Source of the DNA: Chiua virens
Taxonomy: Eukaryota > Basidiomycota > Agaricomycetes > Boletales > Boletaceae
Length of the DNA stretch: 64,000 nucleotides
Assembly: GCA_019787685.1 (NCBI GenBank)
Contig: JAHNUO010000054.1
Coordinates: 1 to 64,000, forward strand
Reading direction: 5' to 3'
A program made the translations under genes and the position numbers. Within the stretch, counting starts at the first letter, position 1, and each line of letters starts with the position of its first letter. Positions 51,781-61,490 of this stretch are shown here, piece by piece. The notes beneath the pieces were generated by a model. That model saw only the letters and a program-made list of their open reading frames with translations. It was not told the DNA's origin and ran no database searches.

Positions 51781-52657
51781 ATGGCCACGAAAAGTTCCAC
51801 TCCAATGTCCCCCGCGTCTCTGCTGTTTACCACATCCAAAGCCAAAGAGCTCGCCCATTTCTCGAAACCTCACAAGAACGAAGCATTCTTGCGATTGCGC
51901 AACTCGACGCTCTCCCTCGTGACCCTCGTGTTGCTCACATACTTGCTCCCCGTCCCATCGTTGTGGACAGCTTTCAATTTCGTACGGGGAGAGTGTGTTG
52001 TCGATGCGTTTTGGGCTATCTGTGCTGCTGGTACGCGAACAGCTCGCGTTGGCTTTGGGCTCCGACTGAGACCTTTCTATTTTTTTTTCCCAAATACCGT
52101 AGAGATTGTGCTGTCAGGCTTGCTTGCGCTCAACTTCGTTCAGGCTGCCATCGCCATTCGGTATCCGCGATCACCACTTCCATCCCTTCCTTCACCTGCC
52201 AAAAACGCGCTGACCCCTCAAGGCCAGAAAAAACGGCGGGCAATCTTGTCTCCCGGTGTGAGTACCACTTGACGGCTGATATTGACGTCGATGCTGATCT
52301 GGGCGATATTGGTGGTGTCGATAGACGAGTCCACAGACACAACGGTCCTTCAGTTCATCGTACGTCCCCTCGCCCGTATCGACACCTTCACGAACATTGC
52401 ACTATTCCGTGCCTAGCACGCCATCCCCATTCGGCGCGTCCCTCGGGGTTTCTACAAGCACTGCGCCATCGACTCCGTCGCCTTCGCTTGCTGCGTACCA
52501 TGGAAAACATCCTCCCTCCCTCGGACGTTCGTTGTTTTCTGCATACATCTCGAATAGGCACGATGCTCATTATAGTCGTTTGTCTGTCTTATTAGGTGCT
52601 TTCACTGGATCGACGCTCAGTCGACTGGCGGACGATTCCGACGACGACAACTCATGA
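51781..52657 (+). CDS. Pom34-like nuclear pore membrane protein
   Basis: The ATG at 51781 gives MATKSSTPMSPASLLFTTSK and then KAKELAHFSKPHKNEAFLRL, followed by two hydrophobic helices (LVTLVLLTYLLPVPSLW and VEIVLSGLLALNFVQAAIAI) joined by a short loop. One intron after SPG (GTGAGT to GATAG) leads into a Ser/Thr/Pro-rich tail (TPSRTLHYSVPSTPSPFGAS) ending DDSDDDNS at 52657. Two nearby helices followed by a long phospho-rich tail with repeated TP/SP sites is the architecture of the Pom34/NPCC family, pore-membrane nucleoporins that anchor the pore with Pom152 and Ndc1. The assignment rests on architecture and remembered resemblance, not on a catalytic motif. The gene converges on PhzF 1 with a gap of about 145 bp. 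Confidence 0.65.
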
Positions 52658-52803
52658 TGATCATGATGTTTCCATCCTTCATTCGTGCATTTTTCTCGTG
52701 CATATGCCTTTCTTGTATAGAACACAAGTTCTCTCAATGATGCCATTACCTTTCCACACGGAAGATCCAATCTCTTTCCCAGGTAACATGTCAGGCGGAC
52801 AAG

Positions 52804-53814
52804 TCACAGTATCACTTCCCCCTTTGCAAACAGTATTGCGTTCCCCCTTAACACGACAACCTCTCTCTTCTCGTCGAGCGTGATCCACAGATCTGCTCCT
52901 CGCGGGCTGACTTGCTTAACATGTGTCTGCTCTCCTTGCTTGATCCCACTCGCAGGCAGCGATGCATAGTACGGCACCATAAGTGTATGCGCATTCCCAC
53001 AGACATGATCTTCCGGGAGTTCTAGGGCAGGCGCAAACACGCGTGACTCGAATGTATGTACTTTACCGGGGGTGAGATGGCACAGGGTGACGGCATCAGA
53101 CACACCCTCATGGACCTGCAACGAACTTATCGATGAACTGGTCTCGTGCAAGGACCGAACACTCACGAGTGCGTGTGGATCAACATTTCGACCATCGAGT
53201 TGTTCATCGGCGTTGAGCACCACCATCATGTGAAACGAGAGCCGCCCCGTGCCGCGGCCAACAAACTGGACGTCGAGGTCCGCCGCGTCTTTTCGGAGCG
53301 CTCGCGCTACCGCTTGGTGTACACGGTCCCTGTCTGCTCCAAGGATTGGCTCCACGGGCGTGACAGGGAGCTCGATCTGGTATAACGTGCCATCTGAATC
53401 GGCGTCCACACTAGGTGCAGGAACGGCACAAGCACTGATGATCAAGCCTGAGGCTGTTCTGAAACGTAACGCGCCATCTCCTCTCAGCTTTAGCTCTTGG
53501 AGTAAACCCCGGTGGATCGTCATGGTGGTTGCCAACGTGCCGTGGCCGCAGGTGGGTAGTTGACAGCCGGGTAGGAAGTACCGGATGTCGAAGAGATTGT
53601 CGTCGGTCTCGCCGGGGGGTGCAACGAATACGGTGACAGGCTGGGCGAACGACTTGGCGACGGCACCCATAGTGTCGATATTTATGATCGGTGTGGAAAG
53701 ATCGGATGGGGCGGGGTTGAGGGCGCCGCGGGGGAGGGCGACGATGGCTGCTGGGTTCCCTCCGAGGGAAGAACGCGTGAAGGCGTTGACGATCACGAAG
53801 GGGAAGGTCACCAT
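52804..53814 (-). CDS. PhzF-family protein, copy 1
   Basis: The start at 53814 gives MVTFPFVIVNAFTRSSLGGN, the PhzF N-terminal strand followed by GGNPAA. The CGHGT motif (LPTCGHGTLATT) and the C-terminal half motif ELPEDHVCGNAHTLMVPYYA mark the two similar hot-dog-like lobes of this isomerase/epimerase superfamily. Where classic PhzF has an S-E-T segment with the catalytic Glu, this protein reads SFAQPVTVFVAPP, so the Glu is not evident; many fungal members look like this. The ORF is continuous, yet it contains GTGAGT...TTGCAG of exactly 51 nt after DPHAL; comparison with copy 2 shows this is an intron. The mature protein is then about 319 residues. The reaction is unknown. Confidence 0.85.
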   Translation of the reverse strand: MVTFPFVIVNAFTRSSLGGNPAAIVALPRGALNPAPSDLSTPIINIDTMGAVAKSFAQPVTVFVAPPGETDDNLFDIRYFLPGCQLPTCGHGTLATTMTIHRGLLQELKLRGDGALRFRTASGLIISACAVPAPSVDADSDGTLYQIELPVTPVEPILGADRDRVHQAVARALRKDAADLDVQFVGRGTGRLSFHMMVVLNADEQLDGRNVDPHALVSVRSLHETSSSISSLQVHEGVSDAVTLCHLTPGKVHTFESRVFAPALELPEDHVCGNAHTLMVPYYASLPASGIKQGEQTHVKQVSPRGADLWITLDEKREVVVLRGNAILFAKGEVIL

Positions 53815-54185
53815 CGTACGTATGGACCGGTCGAAGGAGTGCTCGTGAAGACAAGTCGTACTTCAAGTCGATACGTACATATTCCTACGGTCGAGTCACA
53901 TCTTGCCTCGTGGGGGAACCTGCATTTCAATGAGGACATCTGACATTCGAGCTATTCTTGTACTGGGATCTAATACCAGTCAGCATAGTTATGCCATTGA
54001 CTCGGGCCAATACATTACCTTGTTTACCCGGAATTTCGTCACGCTTGAAGGTTAAGATCACACACTTGCAAATCAAATGCTCTCCGGACTCGGAGATCAG
54101 TATGTATGTGAACTGAGTTGGAGTGGAGGCATATTGCGTATAGATGACTGTGCCGCCCGTCAAGTTGAATCCGTCGAGGACATAC

Positions 54186-55754
54186 AGTGAGCAACAAAAC
54201 TGTTGCAATGTCTAAATGCAATACAGTGCGTGAAGCACACTGCACACACAAGAAAGAATCTGACCATGCTATAGTGAGATAGAATGTAGTATATACTCCT
54301 GGCTATAACATGTCTCCCTAGGTCATGTGATTTGGATCAGTGGCTGTGGAGATAATTCCATTTTAAACCACTCTTGTCATTGCAACAGTTTTGTTGCTGA
54401 TCTACTAGGGTATAGAAATTATATGTTACAATGAGATATTATACCAGCAATGTGTCATATGATGCATAAACAGTTCAATATGATGTAAACACAGCCAAAT
54501 ATCATCACCTTTACCACATTTTTCATTATGAAATCCCTTTTCATTGATCAAACCAACCAGATCATTGCTTTCTTGAAATTAGGTCAATCAACCTGCCAGA
54601 GTTTTGTTTTCACTGGCTTCAATCACTCTACCATGAGTCATATTCATTTAGAACACTGTCACAATCTTTCCAAAGCCTCTGATGGGCACCTATCCATCAT
54701 TTCTCCTACCAACATGAACTATACTGTGTGATTACTTGATACTGGAAAGACTGGAAATGCTGTCCAGGTCACTAAAACTCTTCAATATGTAAAAAATCAT
54801 CCTATACCCTCTCAAACTGGCTGCTGTCACTTGAAAAATGCTGGTATGAAAGCTGTGGCAAATCAAAAACATCCACTTCTCTCCAAGTATCATAGAAGAG
54901 AAAGACTGGATTTTGTTTTAAGCCATAGATTTGGACTGTGAAGGATTGGAAATATGTTATATGGTTATATGAGACCAGATGGTTGGAAATAGGCTTGGAA
55001 GAGGGCAGGGGAGGGCCTCAATGATAGGACTACACAGGGTATAGTCAAGTTTAGAGAAGGATTAGTGCTAATATGGGGTTGTGCAACTTGGAAAGAGGTT
55101 GGAGCACCTTGAAAAAATGATGGTAAAGAGGATCCAGGATTGTCCTTTACATCTTGAAGAGTTTTAATGACCTGGACAGCATTTCCAGCCCCTCCAGTAT
55201 CAAGTAATCACACAGTATAGTTCATGTTGGTAGGAGAAATGATGGATAGGTGCCCATCAGAGGCTTTGGAAAGATTGTGACAGTGTTCTAAATGAATATG
55301 ACTCATGGTAGAGTGATTGAAGCCAGTGAAAACAAAACTCTGGCAGGTTGATTGACCTAATTTCAAGAAAGCAATGATCTGGTTGGTTTGATCAATGAAA
55401 AGGGATTTCATAATGAAAAATGTGGTAAAGGTGATGATATTTGGCTGTGTTTACATCATATTGAACTGTTTATGCATCATATGACACATTGCTGGTATAA
55501 TATCTCATTGTAACATATAATTTCTATACCCTAGTAGATCAGCAACAAAACTGTTGCAATGACAAGAGTGGTTTTAAATGGAATTATTTCCACAGCCACT
55601 GATCCAAATCACATGACCTAGGGAGACATGTTATAGCCAGGAGTATATACTACATTCTATCTCACTATAGCATGGTCAGATTCTTTCTTGTGTTTGCAGT
55701 GTGCTTTGCACACTGTATTGCATTTAGACATTGCAACAGTTTTGTTGCTCACTG
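54186..55754. mobile_element. Foldback Tc1-type element, 600-bp inverted arms, TA target site
   Basis: Both ends read CAGTGAGCAACAAAACTGTT (right end inverted), flanked by TA at 54184-54185 and 55755-55756, the target duplication of Tc1/mariner elements. Arms 54186-54784 and 55155-55754 are near-identical inverted copies, including mirror-image 67-codon ORFs at 54528 and 55208. The quasi-palindrome GCAACAAAACTGTTGC occurs four times: both ends and the inner edges of 213-bp terminal modules (54379-54398, 55541-55560). The loop (54785-55154) carries more transposase sequence. From 54241 to 55766 I find no CG dinucleotide, while neighbouring genes are rich in them. It is non-autonomous, as the transposase is interrupted and its 3' part absent. 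Confidence 0.88.
54528..55130 (+). pseudogene. Tc1-like transposase remnant
   Basis: Reading across stops and one shift gives the order of a fungal Tc1-like transposase: IDQTNQIIAFLKLGQST (helix-turn-helix region), GHLSIISPTNMNYTV, then LLDTGKTGNAVQVTKTLQ, HLKNAGMKAVAN, HPLLSKYHRRERLDFVLSHR, WTVKDWKYVIWLYETRW, and GIVKFREGLVLIWGCATW. In active members the segment after VIW reads S-D-E-T with the first catalytic Asp; here it is L-Y-E-T. The domain with the last catalytic residues is missing. Several Cys, His and stop codons stand where the family has Arg, as expected if CGN codons became TGN or CAN. The first stop (TGA at 54729) fits CGA to TGA. Confidence 0.75.
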
Positions 55755-56075
55755 TAATCCTCTTTTCGAAGACAATGACCAGGATATTCACTTCCCGCAA
55801 GAACTCTTCAAACTCGCTTAGATGGGTGTTGGTATACTTCATCGAACTAGATAGATTATCGTGCCAGTGTGAGGCAGCTCTCAATCGATTCGACTAGATG
55901 GATAATACACCGAACTTAGAAAAGCTTTGGACGGGCAATTTTATGCAACAATATCTTTGGTCTCACAACTCACGCACTGCACAACACAAGTGACTTTCTT
56001 CCAAAGGGCCTAGTTCAACAAACCCTGGTCCACTTCACTTGAAAGTTCCTTCCAAAGTAACGTCTAACTACCAAG

Positions 56076-57093
56076 TCAGAGCATCAGTTCTCCCTTTGCA
56101 AACAATTTCGCATTCCCCTTGATCGCGATACCCTTCTCGCCGAGTGTTACCCACAAGTCTCCTCCTCGCGGGCTAACTTGCCTGACGTGTACTTGCTCCC
56201 CTTGTCGGATCCTGCTCCCAGGCAGTGATGCATAGTAAGGCACCATCAGTGTATGCGCACTCCCGCACACAGGATCTTCCGGGAGCCCATTGGCAGGCGC
56301 AAACACGCGTGACTCCAATACATGCGGTTCTCTCGGGGTGAGATGGGACAAGCTGGTGATGGTAAACGGACCCGCGTCGATCTACGAGATGGTTGGCGAG
56401 GGTGTCTCGGGTATCGGCAAGGGCCAAAACACTCACCAATGCTTGCGGGTGAATGTCCCGACCATCGAGTTCTTCGTCGGTGTCGAGCACCACCATGAGG
56501 AAACACGAGAATGACCCTGTTCCGCGAGCGACAAATTGAAGGTCGAGACACACCGCGTCTTTTTGAAGCGCACGTGCGACCGCTTGGTGAACGCGGTCTC
56601 TATCTGTTCCTAGCAGCGGGACGATGGGTGTGACAGGGAGCTCGATCTCGTAAAGCGTCCCGTCGTCGCGATCATTGTTGTCACCATCACAGGATTGCGG
56701 GACGGCGCTGGCGCTGATTATCAGGCCCTCGCGCGTTCTGAAACGCAACGCTGCATCCTCTTTGCTTCTGTTTGCGTTCACACTCGGAAGCAGACCACTG
56801 CAGATCGCCATCGTGGTCGCCAGTGTGCCATGGCCACAGACAGGGACTTCACAACCCGGGACAAAGAATCGGATGTCAAATACGTCGTCGTCTGTTCCGG
56901 TGGGGGATGGGGATGCGACGAAGACGGTGACAGGTTGCGCCAAGGACTTGGCGATAGTGCCCATGGTTGGGGTACCTATGATCGTCTGCGCGGGGTTGAG
57001 GGCACCGCGGGGGAGGTGCACGACGGCCGCTGGGTTTCCTCCTAGAGCAGAACGCGTGAACGCGTTGATGATCACGTATGGGAAGGACGGCAT
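56076..57093 (-). CDS. PhzF-family protein, copy 2
   Basis: The start at 57093 gives MPSFPYVIINAFTRSALGGN. It then shows VPVCGHGTLATT and, after an intron, ESRVFAPANGLPEDPVCGSAH, ending LFAKGELML at 56076. One intron of 55 nt (GTGAGT to CGTAG) follows PQAL and restores frame into IDAGPFTITSLSHLTP. Unspliced, the frame shifts and truncates at 56173. It aligns with copy 1 along its whole length, so the two are paralogs in the same orientation about 2.3 kb apart. The segment SLAQPVTVFVASP again lacks the classic catalytic Glu. Acidic insertions (DGDNNDRDDGTLYE) differ from copy 1. Cytosolic; substrate unknown. Confidence 0.85.
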
Positions 57094-58166
57094 GAAAGCT
57101 ATGGACAGGTCGAAGAAGGGGAGAGTGGACTCGAGTCAAGCTGAGTCACCTTACAATAGGATATTATATAAAATGTCGACCTGTATCAGGGATCCTAATC
57201 AATAGTCGTCGTCCCCGGCTCTCACAAGGGCTCACCTCGTCTGATCCGAGTCAGTCGCCACCTCGCGTACTCCCACTGCGAAAAATATTAATGTAACAAT
57301 GTACACTCGATTTCCTTTATTAATGGGTTTTTGTTCGGTCAAAAGCTGTCATGGAAACAACACCGTTTCTACTCACTGCCACCATGATTTGGCATGGCAT
57401 CACAACTTTTTCCAACACGGTCCAGCTTGAGTCGCCTGGATCGCCTCGTCACCAGGTGGCCCATACTTTACCAGCCAACTTTAAACGTGTAACTTTCTGA
57501 CTTTGTTCCGAATGGCTGTTTGTTGACGACATCGTTGTTACTATGTTAGTTCCACTCTCTTGAGACGCGTCAGTGCTCAACTGCGCTTAGGCGCGCCAGT
57601 GGCGCGCACATCAGTGGCGCCGACGACGTTACAGCAAAGCGATAGACGTAACTCCAACCGGGGCGTGGTTTCCTGTGAATTACACCGGCGGTGGACGCCT
57701 TGAAAGCTCTGGACCTCGTCCACGCGAACCGTGTAGGTGTCCAGGCACCCGAAATTATCCCCGATTATCACCAAAGTAAGTATGTCAATGCCAGTGAGCA
57801 AGGGTGCTTTCTTGGCAACCGATATAGTTCTTAATCAAGATAAAGTTCTCAAGTTAACTGCACGTCGACGGCCCGGCCGCTTGACAAGCAACGTTAACTA
57901 CGGGTCAAGGTACTTGCTTCTCTCCTGGAGAACGTCCCGTTTATCCACATTGACACGCTTCCTCGGCCTCCGTATCGTGTAATGCAGCCATGTGGTGATT
58001 CTTTTCCCTATCGAGGTAACATGTTGCGGCCTTGCGTGGCAGTAGGTGACAGCATCTATTACGATAACATGGCTGGACGCGCTAGTCCTTTTGTAGAACG
58101 CATCGTGGCAGGGTATGCGGCACACACTCCCCTCATAACTTGGGCTCTCATCCAATGGCGCTGTAA
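57094..58166. other. Intergenic between PhzF copy 2 and DUF6533 gene
   Basis: A plus frame at 57982-58160 (GNMLRPCVAVGDSIYYDNM) looks protein-like but does not connect to a recognised gene; it may be 5' sequence of the DUF6533 gene. The CGCGCCAGTGGCGCGC inverted repeat near 57590 is a short hairpin. Confidence 0.4.
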
Positions 58167-59512
58167 TGGAGGGACCGACCTTGCAAGATCTTTGGGTGTC
58201 TCGCGTCACGGCCATCAACGCATGTGCGTCCGATGCGGTCTATGTCAACGTCGGTGTGCTGAGAGTGCTTGTTGTCAGTTTCAGCGCTCGTCCTTGTGGT
58301 CTGGGATTGGCTCATATGTCTTGACGAGGAGATTACTTGGATATGGCCGTGCGTGTTTCATGGTTCGATACCTTCCACAGATGCTTATCCTAATAATCCT
58401 ATGTTCATAGTCAACCACTCTCGACGATACACAAATGGATATATCTCTTTTGTCGATATGCACCATTTGGTTGCCACACGTGCGTGCAAAATCCCGTTAT
58501 TGCGGCGATCGCCAATCATTTTCTTGGTAACAGAATCAATATTTTGTTTGTGCGTCGGATGGAACAGCACGGTAAATTCTCGATATCGACTTGTCGGATG
58601 TGGCTTGCCTATCAAGGAGTTGTTGTCGAGATATTTTTGGCGGTCGTTGAAGGATTGCTCATGATCAGAGGTATTGTCTCTCTCTTTGTTCCTCTCCAGT
58701 CCAGCGTGTAACACACCTCTCAGTTTACGCGCTGTGGGGTCGCAGCAGACGGATATTCACCTTTCTCGCACTTTCCCTGGCTATCGAAATTTCATGTTTC
58801 GCTATCAGCCTCAGTATCATCGTAGGAAATGCATACTTCAATGAGCTTTGTATTTTCAACAAACCTCCACTTCTCTACGTTCTTTTCAGGTAATTCATTT
58901 TTCTCCGCAGAGATTCAGCCTTCACCTCTTCCTATCCTTAGCGTTGCTGCGTTAGCCATGCAACTCTCTATCATCATCCTCACGCTCTCCAAAAGTCCAT
59001 TACGTAGGACGCAACAGCCCGCTCTTGTTACATTTGTGACAAGAGAAGGCAGCGTTGTGTCGTTTACCGTTTGTGGTATGTCTTTCGTCCTATTCTCCAA
59101 TCGGACTCCATTCTTAATCAATCTTGGCCCGCGTACCTTATTTCTGAAAGCGTTACTCATCGCTAGTTTTGTATATCTTTTACTTGATACCAAATACGGC
59201 GATATCATCTTCTAGTGCGTATCTCATTTCGGTTCCTCTACCGTGCTTTGAACTCAGGAGCACTTTACTCTCAATATGCAGTTGGGTGCTGTCGATCTTG
59301 TCAGTGTGCGTAAGTGAATTTTGATTTTTTTTTTTACGTTGGAGCGCATTGCCGACAAACAACTTTTGGTAGGGTTGTAGACTGGTTCTTGCTGTACATC
59401 GATTCTCCTCCAGCGCGAATCTAGGGGAATCGTGGATCGAGGAGGTATGCTTTACGTCGGTATGTATCATCGAGCCGGAGCCGGAGCCGGAGCCAGATGC
59501 GTCCCCATGAGG
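58167..59512 (+). CDS. DUF6533 seven-helix membrane protein, second copy
   Basis: The ATG at 58167 gives MEGPTLQDLWVSRVTAINA. A 55-nt intron (GTGCGT to GTCAG) leads to SALVLVVWDWLICLDEEITW and IWP, the family N-terminal signature. Further exons add PLSTIHKWIYLFCRYAPF, STCRMWLAYQGVVVEIFLAV, VYALWGRSRRIFTFLALSLA and LLYVLFSVAALAMQLSIII. The REGSVVSFTVC segment matches the conserved last-helix region of the family. A 52-nt intron before SVAALAM has GTAATT to CTTAG ends. The last exons are less certain: I take VLYIFYLIPNTA, SWVLSILSVC and a tail with a Glu-Pro dipeptide repeat (GAGCCG units) ending near 59512. Another frame stays open to 59980. It is unrelated in position to the first family copy. 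Confidence 0.7.
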
Positions 59513-60174
59513 GCGATCCCGCACGAGACGGGTTATATCATATCTATGTCTGCCCAAGGGTCTCGTGACTTGACGTGGCCTAGGCGGGCTCTTCACGTCG
59601 TGTCGGTTGGACGTGCTCGCGTCAGGAACGCGAGGGCGGGGATCGCAAGGGTGACCGAGTTTTTCTGTTGTCGATCGAGGCAGGATGGTGTTGCCCGTGG
59701 TGTCATTGATCCTAGGAAGGTGGACGCGGACGTTATTCGTCGAGTCGTGTACCATTCTCGGTGCACTGGGTGTTATATTTTTCTCCACTACTTATCACCC
59801 CATGTTTCTTACGAGATTACGAACGCAACGAGACTCTGGAATATTGATATGGATTTGTTTCAACTCCGTGTCCGAGTCCCCGATAGCACAGAACGTGATC
59901 AAGTTTGGAAAGTATTATCATCTGGCCAGGGAACTAAGCTGAAAGTACATCAGATGGCATCGGTGTTCATATCCTCGTAGAGGATCAATATCAATCATAG
60001 TCAGTGCATGGGCTGTGGTTGTGTACTCCGCATGATCATGATCGCACCGGTATGAACCCTTTCAATCTATGGGCTCTAACTTAGTGACGGCGGAACTATG
60101 ATCAAAGCATATCTTTTGCTACATTCAGTACTCAACACAGACGTACGTTAATGTTACTGACAATGATTGCGACA
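59513..60174. other. Intergenic, tail-to-tail of DUF6533 and TGS1 genes
   Basis: Long ORFs on both strands (59432-59980 plus, 59180-59788 minus) are mutual shadows of a GC-rich stretch with the GAGCCG repeat. Neither shows a domain. Confidence 0.4.

Positions 60175-61490
<1,316 letters not shown>

Larger units (their letters stand above)
53930..55905 (-). pseudogene. Decayed copy of CK2 regulatory subunit, split by a Tc1-type element
   Basis: On the minus strand, 55905-55757 aligns with 9335-9480 of the intact CK2 regulatory gene: it keeps GATAATC, TCTAGTTCG, GAGTTC and GGGAAGTG(A/G)ATATCCTGGT in the same order. Joined across the element at TA, it continues ATTATGTCCTCGAC and TTCAACTTGACGGGC, the coding sequence for EDYxLDxFNLTG. 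About 23 bp encoding NEYFCEI are missing and stops are present, so it is non-functional. From 54110 down to 53930 resemblance is weaker (TTCAAGCG segment). The element sits exactly between two adjacent bases of the Tyr codon region. Confidence 0.65.

Noticed and set aside
51310..51873. Minus-strand exons with plausible splice sites (VDMTLHIGFLEQ, EYELVPDTITEG)
   Set aside because: No start codon is found without running antisense through the Pom34-like gene, and no family is recognised.
56173..57093. A 306-residue PhzF copy with a divergent C-terminus
   Set aside because: The apparent divergence is read-through of a 55-nt intron; splicing restores the conserved C-terminal half.
58240..58275. 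A 25- or 31-nt ultra-short intron in the second DUF6533 gene
   Set aside because: A normal 55-nt intron with an earlier donor (GTGCGT) gives the same downstream frame and a better family fit.
58880..58905. A 21-nt intron in the same gene (GTAATT to GCAG)
   Set aside because: Using the later acceptor CTTAG makes an ordinary 52-nt intron and joins VLF to SVAALAM correctly.
59432..59980. 183-codon plus-strand ORF
   Set aside because: Its composition mirrors the opposite strand ORF over a GC-rich repeat region; no domain. It may contain the DUF6533 tail in another frame but is not a gene by itself.
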